A stretch of DNA of 64,000 nucleotides from Sphaerisporangium corydalis (GTDB lineage Bacteria > Actinomycetota > Actinomycetes > Streptosporangiales > Streptosporangiaceae), in assembly GCF_025506355.1 (NCBI RefSeq), contig NZ_JANZYP010000005.1, positions 176,733-240,732 on the forward strand, in the 5' to 3' direction. Every line of letters starts with the position of its first letter. Within the stretch, counting starts at the first letter, position 1. Below, in pieces: positions 17,663 through 26,251 of this stretch. The translations under genes were made by a program, and so were the position numbers. A model generated the notes under the pieces. The model saw only the letters and a list, made by a program, of their open reading frames with translations, was not told the DNA's origin and did no database searches.

Positions 17663-18561
17663 CCGCGCGCCAGCAGGAAGCCGAGGCCGGCCCACGCGAC
17701 GTCGCCCAGGGTGAAGGCCAGCCGCGAGACGATCGCGACGACCAGCGCGCCCGGGGCGGACAGGACGGGCGCGAGCACCAGCACCATGGCTCCTTCCCGC
17801 ACGCCGATGCCGGCCGGGATGATCACCGTGAGCAGGCCGGTCACCCAGGCGAGCGCGTACGCCCCGGCGGCGACGGCGTACAGCGACACCCCGCCGGGGC
17901 GCATGTCGCCGAGCAGCAGCCAGATGTGCACGCCGTAGACCAGCCAGCCGATCATCGTCCACCCGGTGGCGACGAGCATCGCCCTGCCCGGCAGGACGCG
18001 GTCCAGGGGCTCCTTGCGGGCGACGCGCAGCACGAGGTTGAGGCCGAACGTCAGCACCCGGGGGTGCAGGCCCACGACGATCAGCGGGATCAGCGCGACG
18101 AGGTACCACGTCTGCCGGGCGACGTCCTGGGAGGTCAGGGGCAGTGTGACGGCGGCGAGCGCGATCGCGCAGCCCAGAGAGGTGACCAGGGCCACCACCG
18201 TGGCGCCGAACGTGCGGCGCGGCGGGGAGCCGTGGTCGCGCGCGAGCTCCATCATGGCGGCGAACGCCCACACCGACCCGGGGACGTACTTGCCGAGCTG
18301 CCCCACGAACAGCACCTTCGCCGCGACCCGCAGCGGCAGCGGGGTCCCGAAGCCGGCGAGCACCGCCCGCCAGGCCAGGAGCATGAACCCGAGGCCCGCG
18401 AGGACGGAGACGACCGACCCGGCGACCGTCCACCACGACAGCATGCCGAGGGCGGCGGCGGAGTCGTGCCAGTTCCTGGACAGCCCGTACCCCAGGAAGG
18501 CCAGGGCGACGAGCGCCAGCGCCACGCGGAGCAGGGGACTCGATCGCAGGCGGCTCAGCAT
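17617..18561 (-). CDS. Flippase-like membrane protein (lysylphosphatidylglycerol synthase TM / UPF0104 family), paralog A
   Basis: 314 aa with 7-8 transmembrane segments and no soluble catalytic domain. The signature AAKVLFVGQLGKYVPGSVW (about residues 82-100) and the late IIPAGIGVREGAMVL motif are diagnostic of the AglD/MprF-like integral-membrane family. Members move or handle polyprenyl-linked or lipid substrates, but the exact role is unresolved. The paralog at 19577-20551 shares the same motifs. ATG 18561 is 6 nt after a TACGCT -10, so it is probably leaderless. The 3' end overlaps the convergent GT4 gene by 46 bp. Confidence 0.85.
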   Translation of the reverse strand: MLSRLRSSPLLRVALALVALAFLGYGLSRNWHDSAAALGMLSWWTVAGSVVSVLAGLGFMLLAWRAVLAGFGTPLPLRVAAKVLFVGQLGKYVPGSVWAFAAMMELARDHGSPPRRTFGATVVALVTSLGCAIALAAVTLPLTSQDVARQTWYLVALIPLIVVGLHPRVLTFGLNLVLRVARKEPLDRVLPGRAMLVATGWTMIGWLVYGVHIWLLLGDMRPGGVSLYAVAAGAYALAWVTGLLTVIIPAGIGVREGAMVLVLAPVLSAPGALVVAIVSRLAFTLGDVAWAGLGFLLARGQAPEESRASQYAAQ

Positions 18562-18567
18562 CCGCCC

Positions 18568-18573
18568 AGCGTA
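18568..18573 (-). promoter_or_regulatory. -10 element TACGCT for leaderless flippase-like gene
   Basis: Minus-strand TACGCT 6 nt before ATG 18561; no SD. Confidence 0.45.
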
Positions 18574-18715
18574 GAGCCACCTGGTCGTCGAGGGTAGGAC
18601 CCTCGGCGTACGCGGGATCCGGCCTCGGGTGTCGCGCGGGCGCGCCGGAGGTCCCTTCGGACCCCTCGGTCGCCCGTCCCGCACACGCGATCCCGCGCGG
18701 GCGCGCCGGAGGCCC

Positions 18716-18721
18716 TATACC
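18716..18721 (+). promoter_or_regulatory. -10 element TATACC for methyltransferase gene
   Basis: TATACC 10 nt upstream of GTG 18732. No SD is present. It supports GTG 18732 over TTG 18723. Confidence 0.45.
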
Positions 18722-18731
18722 CTTGGGCGGC

Positions 18732-19580
18732 GTGGGCAAGGAACGTGTGGCGCAGCTCGAATACTCCGAGTTCCAGGCCGCGATGCTGGACGAGGCCAAG
18801 CGGCGCCGCAAGGCCGCGAAGATCATCGCCGTGCTCGCGCACTTCCTGGGCCGGGAGGGCGGCGACGCCCCGGTGCTCAAGGGGCTGACCGTCGCCGACA
18901 TCGGGTGCTCGGCGGGGTTCATCGCCGACGAGCTGGCCTCGGCCGGCGCCGAGCGGGCGCTCGGGGTGGACATCGACGTCCCCGGCCTGCGCAGGGCCGC
19001 CGAGCGGTTCGGCGAGCGGGTCGAGTTCGTCTGCGCCGACGGCACCGCCCTGCCGTTCCCCGACGGGTCGATCGACGTCCTGGTCTTCAACCACATCTAC
19101 GAGCACGTGGTGGACCCCGACGCCGTCATCGCCGAGATGCGCCGCGTGCTCGCCGACGACGGCGTGCTGTACCTCGGGCTCGGCAACCGGCTGGGCGTGA
19201 TCGAGCCCCACTACAAGCTGCCGTTCCTGTCCTACCTGCCGCCCGCGCTCGCCGACCGCTACGTCCGCGCCTCCGGCCGGGCCGACCACTACTACGAGCG
19301 GTTCCGCACCCGCGGCGGCCTGCGGCGCATGCTCGCCGGCTTCCACGTCTGGGACTACTCGCTGCCCGTGCTGGCCTCGCCCGACCGGTTCGCCGGGACC
19401 GAGCTGTTCCCCGGCGCGGCCGGGCGCGCCGCCCAGGGCACGCTGGCGCGCACTCCCCGCGCGGCGCTGCGGGCCCTGCTGCCGGTCGTGCCGACCTACC
19501 TGTGGGTCGCGACCAAGACCGCGCGCGGCCCTCTCGGCGGCACGCTCCCGCGTGGCCCCGAGCCCGTGCGCACTCCATGA
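18732..19580 (+). CDS. Class I SAM-dependent methyltransferase
   Basis: 282 aa. Rossmann motif I is VADIGCSAGFIADELA (about 57-72), motif II is GVDIDVPGLRRA, and the acidic post-motif is CADGTALPFPDGSIDVLVFN followed by HIYEHVVD, as in UbiE/Methyltransf_11 enzymes. The acceptor is unknown; a position between two flippase-like genes within a glycan locus suggests a sugar or lipid-linked glycan. The stop codon overlaps the start of the next gene (ATGA). Confidence 0.85.
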   Translation: MGKERVAQLEYSEFQAAMLDEAKRRRKAAKIIAVLAHFLGREGGDAPVLKGLTVADIGCSAGFIADELASAGAERALGVDIDVPGLRRAAERFGERVEFVCADGTALPFPDGSIDVLVFNHIYEHVVDPDAVIAEMRRVLADDGVLYLGLGNRLGVIEPHYKLPFLSYLPPALADRYVRASGRADHYYERFRTRGGLRRMLAGFHVWDYSLPVLASPDRFAGTELFPGAAGRAAQGTLARTPRAALRALLPVVPTYLWVATKTARGPLGGTLPRGPEPVRTP

Positions 19581-20551
19581 CGCCGGACTCCGTGGCACCC
19601 GCCTCGACGACGGCGGCGCCGCGTTCCACGACGCGCAAGAAGCTGGTCAGGGTCGCGTTCCTGCTGGTCGCGCTGGGCTTCGGCGCCTGGGCGATCGCCG
19701 GGCGCTGGGCGCAGGTGGCCGAGGGGATCGGGCGGCTGTCCTGGCCGCTGCTCGCCGGGTCGCTGGTCGCCGTGCTGGCGGCGCTGGTGGCGGGCATGCT
19801 GATGTGGCGGGCGCTGCTGGCCGACCTCGGCTCGCCGCTGCCGTTCACCGACGCGGCGAAGGTGTTCTTCGTCGGGCAGCTCGGCAAGTACATCCCCGGG
19901 TCGCTCTGGCCGGTCCTCGCCCAGATGGAGATGGGCAAGGACCTCGGGATCCCGCGCCCCCGCAGCGCTGCCGCCTTTTTCCTGACATATCCGATCTATC
20001 TGGTCAGCGGGCTCACGGTCGCGGCCGTGACCCTGCCCGTCTTCGCCGGCGACTCGGTGGCGCGCTACGCCTGGCTGGTCCTGCTGCTCCCGGTGCTGGT
20101 CGCCGGCCTGCACCCCCGCGTGGTCAACGGCGTGCTCGGCCTCGGCCTTCGGCTGCTCAAGCGGCCCCCGCTCGAACGCCCCCTGACCCGGCGCGGCGTG
20201 CTCGTCTCGGCCGGCTGGGCCCTGGCCGGGTGGCTCGCCTACGGGGCGCATCTGGCGCTGATCGTCGCCGGGCTGGGCGCCGCAGGCCCGAGGGCCACGG
20301 CCCTGTCCCTCGGCGCCTTCGCGCTGGCCTGGTGCCTCGGGTTCCTGGTGGTCGTCGCCCCCGCGGGGGCCGGTGTGCGCGAGGTGGCCATGGTCGCGGC
20401 CCTGGCACCGGTCCTTCCCGGCGGCTCGGCCATCGCGGCGGCCCTCTGCTCGCGGCTGGTCGTCTCGGCCGGTGACCTGGTCTGCGCGGGCGTCGCCGGC
20501 CTGGCCGCGCGCCGATCGGAGAACGTTCCAGCGACCGCCGGGCGCGACTGA
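19577..20551 (+). CDS. Flippase-like membrane protein (UPF0104 / LPG synthase TM family), paralog B
   Basis: 324 aa with 7-8 transmembrane helices. AAKVFFVGQLGKYIPGSLW and VVAPAGAGVREVAMVAAL align with VLFVGQLGKYVPGSVW and IIPAGIGVREGAMVLVL of the gene at 17617-18561. The two are clear paralogs placed on either side of the methyltransferase and on opposite strands. The ATG overlaps the methyltransferase stop by 4 bp, so the two are translationally coupled. It probably acts on the same lipid-linked intermediate as its neighbours. Confidence 0.85.
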   Translation: MTPDSVAPASTTAAPRSTTRKKLVRVAFLLVALGFGAWAIAGRWAQVAEGIGRLSWPLLAGSLVAVLAALVAGMLMWRALLADLGSPLPFTDAAKVFFVGQLGKYIPGSLWPVLAQMEMGKDLGIPRPRSAAAFFLTYPIYLVSGLTVAAVTLPVFAGDSVARYAWLVLLLPVLVAGLHPRVVNGVLGLGLRLLKRPPLERPLTRRGVLVSAGWALAGWLAYGAHLALIVAGLGAAGPRATALSLGAFALAWCLGFLVVVAPAGAGVREVAMVAALAPVLPGGSAIAAALCSRLVVSAGDLVCAGVAGLAARRSENVPATAGRD

Positions 20552-20785
20552 TCCACCAACCGGCCATCTCGGACAGAGAAGCAGGAAATGGCCTGTGATT
20601 TGACTCACGGTTTCGGGGGGCCTCGCAATAGAGTGAGGGCTGATGGGGATCGGGGCGAGGGCATCGGCCGCGGCAGCCGGTAGGGGCACGACAGTGACCC
20701 GGCCGGTACACCAGGCCAGGTGGCCCGCGCTCGCATGCGGTCTCCGTCCTCGACAGGCACGGAGATCCGAGAGGAGCGATCGCCC

Positions 20786-21913
20786 TTGACGCCCCGAGTG
20801 CTCGTCGACGCGGCGGCCGTCCCCGCCGACCGCGGCGCCCTGATCCGATACGTCGACGGACTCCTCGCCGCCCTCGACCGGGCCGGCGCCGATCTCGCGG
20901 TCGTCTGCCAGCGGGCCGACGCCGAGCGGTACGGGAAGATCGCGCCCTCCGCGCGCGTCCTCCCCGGCCCACCGGCCATCTCCAGCCGGGGCACCCGCCT
21001 GGTCTGGGAGCAGACCGGCATCCCCGTGCTGGCCCGCCAGGTCGGCGCGCAGGTCATCCACGCCCCCTTCTACTCGATCCCGCTGCACTCCGGCCTGCCC
21101 ACCGTCGCGACCGTCCACGACGTGACGTGCTTCACCGAGCCGGAGCAGCACAACTCCGTCCGGGCGTCGTTCTTCCGCGCGGCCACCCGTACGGCGGTCC
21201 GCGGCTCGGCCCGTGTCATCGTGCCGTCCAAGGCCACCCGCGACGAGCTGGTCCGGGTGCTCGCGGCCGACCCGACGCGCATCGACGTCGCCTACCACGG
21301 GGTCGACCCTGCGCTGTTCCACCCGCCGTCCGAGGCCGAGGTCAAGCGGGCCGCCGGCCGGCTCGGCCTGCACGGCCGCCCCTACGTCGCCTTCCTCGGC
21401 GCCTTCGAGCCGCGCAAGAACGTCCCGAACCTGGTGAAGGGCTTCGGCCAGGCCGTGAACGACCTGCCGTCGGCGCCGGCCCTGGTGCTGGCCAGCGCCG
21501 GAGGCTGGAACGACGAGGTGGACGCGGCGGTCAGCGCGCTCCCGGTGGCCGTGCGCGTCATCCGCCCCGGCTACCTCGCCTTCGCCGACCTGCCGGGGTT
21601 CCTCGGCGGGGCGGTCGTGGTGGCGTTCCCCTCACGCGGGGAAGGCTTCGGCCTGCCCGTGCTCGAGGCCATGGCCTGCGGGGCGCCCGTGCTCACCACC
21701 CACCGCACCTCCCTGCCCGAGGTCGGGGGCGAGGCGGTCGCCTACACCGAGCCCGACGCCGAGAGCATCAGCGACGCCCTGAAGGCGCTGCTGGAGTCAG
21801 GGGAGCGCCGGCGGTCGCTGTCGGAGGCCGGGATCTCCCGCTCCCGGGAGTTCACGTGGGACGCCTCGGCGGAGGCGCATATGGTTTCCTATCAACGGGC
21901 GGTCGATCAGTGA
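20786..21913 (+). CDS. GT4 glycosyltransferase (mannosyltransferase-like)
   Basis: 375 aa. TTG start at 20786 behind GAGAGGAG about 8 nt upstream; the open frame begins at 20720 without support. AFLGAFEPRKNVPNLVKGF opens the donor domain, and FPSRGEGFGLPVLEAMACG includes the E-x7-E motif of retaining GT4 enzymes such as PimA/PimB-type mannosyltransferases. The manC gene starts 15 bp after the stop from its own promoter, so GDP-mannose is a plausible donor. The 234-bp upstream spacer (20552-20785) shows no strong element. Confidence 0.85.
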   Translation: MTPRVLVDAAAVPADRGALIRYVDGLLAALDRAGADLAVVCQRADAERYGKIAPSARVLPGPPAISSRGTRLVWEQTGIPVLARQVGAQVIHAPFYSIPLHSGLPTVATVHDVTCFTEPEQHNSVRASFFRAATRTAVRGSARVIVPSKATRDELVRVLAADPTRIDVAYHGVDPALFHPPSEAEVKRAAGRLGLHGRPYVAFLGAFEPRKNVPNLVKGFGQAVNDLPSAPALVLASAGGWNDEVDAAVSALPVAVRVIRPGYLAFADLPGFLGGAVVVAFPSRGEGFGLPVLEAMACGAPVLTTHRTSLPEVGGEAVAYTEPDAESISDALKALLESGERRRSLSEAGISRSREFTWDASAEAHMVSYQRAVDQ

Positions 21914-21915
21914 GC

Positions 21916-21921
21916 TAGCCT
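21916..21921 (+). promoter_or_regulatory. -10 element TAGCCT for leaderless manC
   Basis: TAGCCT 6 nt upstream of GTG 21928; it lies just past the stop codon of the preceding GT4 gene. No SD. Confidence 0.5.
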
Positions 21922-21927
21922 CACGGT

Positions 21928-23031
21928 GTGACGGAGAGCTACTCGACAGAGGCGGCACACCTTGAGGCCATTCTCCTCGTGGGCGGGCAAGGCACGCGTC
22001 TTCGCCCCCTGACCCTGAGCACTCCAAAGCCACTGCTCCCCACGGCTGGGGTGCCGTTCCTGGCCCACCAGCTCGCCAGGGCGCACTCCTTCGGGGTGCG
22101 GCGCGTGGTCTTCGCTACCTCCTACCGCGCCTCGATGTTCGCCGAGGCCTTCGGCGACGGCTCGGCGTTCGGCCTCTCCCTGGTGTACATCACCGAGGAG
22201 AGCCCGCTCGGCACCGGCGGCGCGATCCGCAACGCGGCCCGGGCGCTCACCTCCGGCCCCGACGCCCCGATCCTGGTGCTCAACGGCGACATCCTGTCGG
22301 GGCACGACATCTCCGAGCAGGTGGGGCTGCACGTCGCGCGCCGTGCCGCTGTAACGCTCCATCTCACCGAGGTGGACGATCCCTCGCGGTTCGGATGCGT
22401 GCCGACCGGCGAGGACGGCCGGGTCACCGCCTTCCTGGAGAAGACCCCCAATCCGGTGACCAACCGCATCAACGCCGGGTGCTACGTCTTCCAGCGGTCG
22501 GTGATCGACCAGATCCCCGAGGGGCAGGTCGTCTCGGTCGAGCGGGAGACCTTCCCCGGCCTGATCGAGTCCGGCGAGCTGGTGCTCGGGTACGCCGACC
22601 GGTCCTACTGGCTCGACGTCGGCACCCCTGCGGCCTTCGTCCAGGGTTCGTGCGACCTGGTGCTGGGCCGCCTCGCCTCCCCGGCGCTGCCCGGCCCGTG
22701 CGGGGAGTCCCTGGCGCTGCCCGGGTCCCGCGTCTCGCCGAGCGCCAAGATCGCGGGCGGCACGGTCATCGGCCCCGGCGCGGTCGTCGAGTCCGACGCC
22801 TCGGTCCGGGGCAGCGTGCTGTACGCGGACTGCGTGGTGGAGTCCGGGGCCACGGTGGCCGACTCGGTGGTGGGCGTGGGCGCGCACATCGCCTCGGGGG
22901 CGGTCCTGCGCGACGTCGTGATCGGCGACGGCGCGTACGTCGGGCCGGGCAACGAGCTGCTCGCCGGGGCACGCGTGTGGCCCGGCGTCCGGCTTCCCCC
23001 GCGCGCGGTCCGCTTCTCCAGCGACGGCTGA
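21928..23031 (+). CDS. manC: Mannose-1-phosphate guanylyltransferase / NDP-sugar pyrophosphorylase with left-handed β-helix
   Basis: 367 aa. The nucleotide-binding N-terminus has LVGGQGTRLRPLTLSTPKPLLP (split here as GGQGTRLRPLT then PKPLLP), ESPLGTGGAIRNA, and LNGDILSG for metal binding. From about residue 250 a hexapeptide-repeat β-helix follows (SPSAKIAGGTVIGPGAVV). This is the actinobacterial ManC/RmlA2 layout, which makes GDP-mannose from Man-1-P. Product specificity cannot be fixed by sequence alone. ManB and an SIS isomerase at 43-46 kb would supply the earlier steps. Confidence 0.85.
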   Translation: MTESYSTEAAHLEAILLVGGQGTRLRPLTLSTPKPLLPTAGVPFLAHQLARAHSFGVRRVVFATSYRASMFAEAFGDGSAFGLSLVYITEESPLGTGGAIRNAARALTSGPDAPILVLNGDILSGHDISEQVGLHVARRAAVTLHLTEVDDPSRFGCVPTGEDGRVTAFLEKTPNPVTNRINAGCYVFQRSVIDQIPEGQVVSVERETFPGLIESGELVLGYADRSYWLDVGTPAAFVQGSCDLVLGRLASPALPGPCGESLALPGSRVSPSAKIAGGTVIGPGAVVESDASVRGSVLYADCVVESGATVADSVVGVGAHIASGAVLRDVVIGDGAYVGPGNELLAGARVWPGVRLPPRAVRFSSDG

Positions 23032-23117
23032 CCGCGCGCCGTCCGCGTGATCGACCATCCGTTCCATTTGACGCGTCCGCCTAACCTGGAGGAACAGGCG
23101 TAGAGACGAGTCGGAAG

Positions 23118-24335
23118 ATGGCCTTCGAGATCCACTACGAGGCGGTGTTCAGGGACGGTCTGGCCCCGCTGCTGCTGTTGACCCCCGACCTGGTCGTCGT
23201 GGCGGTCAACGACTCCTATCTGAAGACCACCGGATGGACCAGGGCGGACCTGCTCGGCCGGCCCATATTCACCGCCATGCCCCGTGACCCCCACGATCCG
23301 GACCTGCGGGGGCTGAAGGCCCTGCGCGCGTCGCTGGAACAGGTGGCGGCCACCGGCGAGCCGTCCGCCGTGGCGCTGCAGAGGCACGACGTCGAGGTTC
23401 CCGGCCGGCCGGGAACGTTCGAGGAACGGTACTGGAGCGCGGTCAACAGCCCCGTTTTCGACCCCGGCGGACGGGTGCACCTGATCATCCACCGTGCCGA
23501 GGACGTCACCGCCTTCGTCCGGCATCTGAGGCGCGGCGGCCAGGACGCCGCCTCCTGCGCGCGGGCCGAGCAGGGGGAGAGCGACCCCGGCGCCTTCGTC
23601 CGCGCCCGCGAACTCCTGGCCGTCAGCGAACGGCTCCACCACGCCTACACCCAGCAGGGCCACACCATGGCGGCGTTGCGGGAGGCCGCCGAACAGCAGC
23701 GGCGGTTCGTCCTCGACGCCTCCCACGACCTGCGCAACCCGATCACCGGGCTGCTCACCAAGCTGGAGGTCGGGCTCTCCGAGCCCGACACCGACCTGCG
23801 GCCGATCCTGCACAAGGCCCTGCGAGACGCGGAACGGCTTAAAGACATCGTCGCCGACCTGCTGGAACTCGCCCGCCTCGACACCACGGCACCCACCGCC
23901 ACCGAACCGATCCACCTGGCCAGGCTCGTCGCCGACGAACTGGAACGCCGCACGCTGACCGCCGCCGTCGTGACCCGGCTCGACCGGCGGGCGGTGGTGA
24001 ACGCCTCACCGATCCGCCTGGCCCGGCTCCTGGGCAACCTGATCGCCAACGCCGAACGGCACACCACCACCACGATCGAGATCGTCGTCACCGCCGACCC
24101 GCCCGAGGCGGTCCTGGAGGTCATCGACGACGGGCCCGGCATCGACCCGGCCGACCACGAACGCGTCTTCGAACGCCTCGCCCGCCTCGACGAGGGCCGC
24201 CGCCTGGACCCCAGCGGATCCGGGCTCGGCCTGCCCATCGCACGCGAGATCGCCCAGGCCTACGGCGGCCGCCTCTACGCGGCCGACCACCCCACCGGCG
24301 CCCGCTTCGTCCTCCGCCTCCCTCTCGCCACATAG
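23118..24335 (+). CDS. Orphan PAS-domain histidine kinase
   Basis: 405 aa, cytoplasmic (no transmembrane helix). An N-terminal PAS domain (about 10-135; VVAVNDSYLKTTGWTRADLLG) is followed by a coiled linker. The HisKA box is VLDASHDLRNPITGLL with the phospho-acceptor His near residue 207. The ATPase has NLIANAERHT (N box), VIDDGPGIDP (G1) and GSGLGLPIAREIA (G2). No response regulator is adjacent, so its partner lies elsewhere. The PAS ligand is unknown. A TAACCT -10 at about 23091 precedes an AGGAAC-containing leader. Confidence 0.9.
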   Translation: MAFEIHYEAVFRDGLAPLLLLTPDLVVVAVNDSYLKTTGWTRADLLGRPIFTAMPRDPHDPDLRGLKALRASLEQVAATGEPSAVALQRHDVEVPGRPGTFEERYWSAVNSPVFDPGGRVHLIIHRAEDVTAFVRHLRRGGQDAASCARAEQGESDPGAFVRARELLAVSERLHHAYTQQGHTMAALREAAEQQRRFVLDASHDLRNPITGLLTKLEVGLSEPDTDLRPILHKALRDAERLKDIVADLLELARLDTTAPTATEPIHLARLVADELERRTLTAAVVTRLDRRAVVNASPIRLARLLGNLIANAERHTTTTIEIVVTADPPEAVLEVIDDGPGIDPADHERVFERLARLDEGRRLDPSGSGLGLPIAREIAQAYGGRLYAADHPTGARFVLRLPLAT

Positions 24336-24383
24336 CCGCGGCGACCGGCCGCGACCTCCCTCACGGTCGAACCGATGATCGGG

Positions 24384-25496
24384 TCAGCAGAACATGGGCT
24401 TGGCGGCGTCCTTCGGGACCTTCGGCATGGAGCCGACGACCTTCACCGCCATCACCGCCATGCTGCTACTCGGGATCTCCTTGACCTGTCCGCCCTCCTG
24501 CCGCCCGATCCAGCTCCGGTAGCCGAGGAACCGGTAGGTGACCGGCTCGAAGATGAGCTCCCCGCGTTCCCAGGTTCCGGGGCTCTCATACCTGAGTGAG
24601 GCGCCCACCCCGTGTCGTCCGGCGGGGTCGGTGAGGTCCGGGACGACGGTCGCGCTCGGCATCTTGGACAGCGCGCCGAAGACGGTGGCCCTGGTCTGGG
24701 AGGGGGTGAGCGGGTTCTCCGCCAGCTTGAGCAAAAGACCCCCGACGATCTTCTCGACCCGCATGTCGATCTCGCTCTGGCCCAGGTCCGTCTCTCCTCG
24801 TCTGCGCTGGTCCGACCGGACGAACACCTCCGCGTCCCGGCGGATCCTCGCCAGGGCCTGATCAGGATCGGCGGGAAGATCGGTGGCCTGGGAGAGCAGG
24901 GCCAGGGGGCTCTCGTGGCACTGCCCCGCGCGCTGGTACTCCACCGTTCCGGGGGGTTGCACGTGCGCCGGGCCTCCTCCGCCGGTGAGACGTGTCCGCC
25001 CGTACGTCGAGCGCGTCAGGGCCTTGCCGGGATCCCCGGCCGGCATCCACACCTCGCGACGCCATTCCTGGGTGTACGCGCCCTCGGGGCTGCTGACGAA
25101 CATGACGTTCCTCTGGTCCACGTAGACGAACTGCCCCGGCCCGGGCCGCACGTCCTCGCGCGCCGCGACGGAAGCCGCGTGCCGGAGCAACTCGGCGGCG
25201 CTGGCAGGAGGCGTCCCGAACGGAGCGGAGTCGTGGCCGCCCCGCACCAGGACCAGTCCCGCGGTCACCGCGGCCGCGAGGCCCACGGCCGCGCCGGCCC
25301 TCATCGCCAACCTGGAAACGCGAAGAGGCCGCCGAGGTGACCGCGCCGGCCGGCCGCGGCCGGGAGCGGCCACCGTCAGCCGACGCGGCTCGGCCCCGGC
25401 CTCTTCGGCCAGCAGCACGCGTGCGCGCGCGGTCACCTCGGGCGCGGGGCCGGGCAGGCTGTCGTGATGATCCTTGATCGCTTCGAGTTCGTTCAT
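24384..25496 (-). CDS. CU044_5270-type membrane protein, probable anti-sigma/partner of ECF sigma factor
   Basis: 370 aa. A cytoplasmic N-terminus of about 65 residues is followed by one transmembrane helix (about 66-85, MRAGAAVGLAAAVTAGLVLV) and a large extracellular domain. The start ATG overlaps the stop of the sigma-factor gene (TGATG), so the two are coupled. This is the usual layout of the actinobacterial CU044_5270 family, found immediately downstream of ECF sigma factors. It has no recognisable zinc anti-sigma motif (HxxxCxxC). A role in restraining or sensing for the sigma factor is inferred from context. GTG 25499 is an alternative start. Confidence 0.8.
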   Translation of the reverse strand: MNELEAIKDHHDSLPGPAPEVTARARVLLAEEAGAEPRRLTVAAPGRGRPARSPRRPLRVSRLAMRAGAAVGLAAAVTAGLVLVRGGHDSAPFGTPPASAAELLRHAASVAAREDVRPGPGQFVYVDQRNVMFVSSPEGAYTQEWRREVWMPAGDPGKALTRSTYGRTRLTGGGGPAHVQPPGTVEYQRAGQCHESPLALLSQATDLPADPDQALARIRRDAEVFVRSDQRRRGETDLGQSEIDMRVEKIVGGLLLKLAENPLTPSQTRATVFGALSKMPSATVVPDLTDPAGRHGVGASLRYESPGTWERGELIFEPVTYRFLGYRSWIGRQEGGQVKEIPSSSMAVMAVKVVGSMPKVPKDAAKPMFC

Positions 25497-26083
25497 CACA
25501 GTGCCTCCTCGGCGGGACCGATGATCGTGCGGAGCTTCTTGCGGGCGCGGTTGAGACGCGATCCCACCGTTCCCCGAGGTATGCCGAGGGCCTCGGCCAC
25601 CTCCTCGTAGCTGAGCTGGGCGCAGGCGACGAGCAGCAGGACGTCCCTGTCCCCGGCCGAGAGCCGGGCGAGGCCGGCGGCGAGCCGCGGCCGCATGACC
25701 GCCGCGGAGACCCGTTGCACCACGCGCTCGTCGTGGCCGGCGATCTCCGTGGCAGCGGAGCTTCTGGCCAGCGCCCGATATCTGCGCGCCTCGCCGCGAC
25801 GATGCTCGGCGACCAGATTGGAGGCGATGCCGTACAGCCAGGGGCGGGCACTGAGGCGGGTGAGGTCGAAGCGTTCCCGGTCGCGGAAGGCACGCAGAAA
25901 GGTTTCCGCGGTGAGGTCGTCCGCGGCCGTCTCGCCCAGGCGCAGGTGAACATAGCGGTGGATGTCTGCGAAATAGCGATCGAAGACGGCGCCGAACCGA
26001 TCAGGGTGACGCCGCGAAGCCTCCACCACCTGCGCGTCGGTGTCCTTGCTGGGCGGCGCCGCATCCTTGGGAGGGGCTGTCAT
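25496..26083 (-). CDS. ECF RNA polymerase sigma factor
   Basis: 195 aa from ATG 26083. Region 2 has FGAVFDRYFADIHRYV and DDLTAETFLRAFRDRERFD with RPWLYGIASNLVAEHRR. Region 4 has LSAGDRDVLLLVACAQLSYEEVAEALG (split here) then PRGTVGSRLNRARKKLR, the -35-binding HTH. The family redirects RNA polymerase to stress or envelope promoters. The downstream gene overlaps by 1 bp and is probably its regulator. The frame is open to 26137 but the first 18 residues are unlike the family. Confidence 0.92.
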   Translation of the reverse strand: MTAPPKDAAPPSKDTDAQVVEASRRHPDRFGAVFDRYFADIHRYVHLRLGETAADDLTAETFLRAFRDRERFDLTRLSARPWLYGIASNLVAEHRRGEARRYRALARSSAATEIAGHDERVVQRVSAAVMRPRLAAGLARLSAGDRDVLLLVACAQLSYEEVAEALGIPRGTVGSRLNRARKKLRTIIGPAEEAL

Positions 26084-26239
26084 GAATCCCGGTCTTTCCG
26101 TCGGTTGCCTCGGACACCCATAGTTCGGCGAACCCACGATTCTTGTTCACGGTCCAGCACTGCGGGCCGGGTATCACGCGGCGCGGTGGCCGGAGGCGCT
26201 GCCGCGGCGACGGCCGGGTGGCGGGGCGCGGGGCGCGCC

Positions 26240-26245
26240 TAGGCT
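26240..26245 (+). promoter_or_regulatory. -10 element TAGGCT for leaderless glycosylase gene
   Basis: TAGGCT 6 nt before GTG 26252; no SD. Confidence 0.5.
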
Positions 26246-26251
26246 GAGGGG

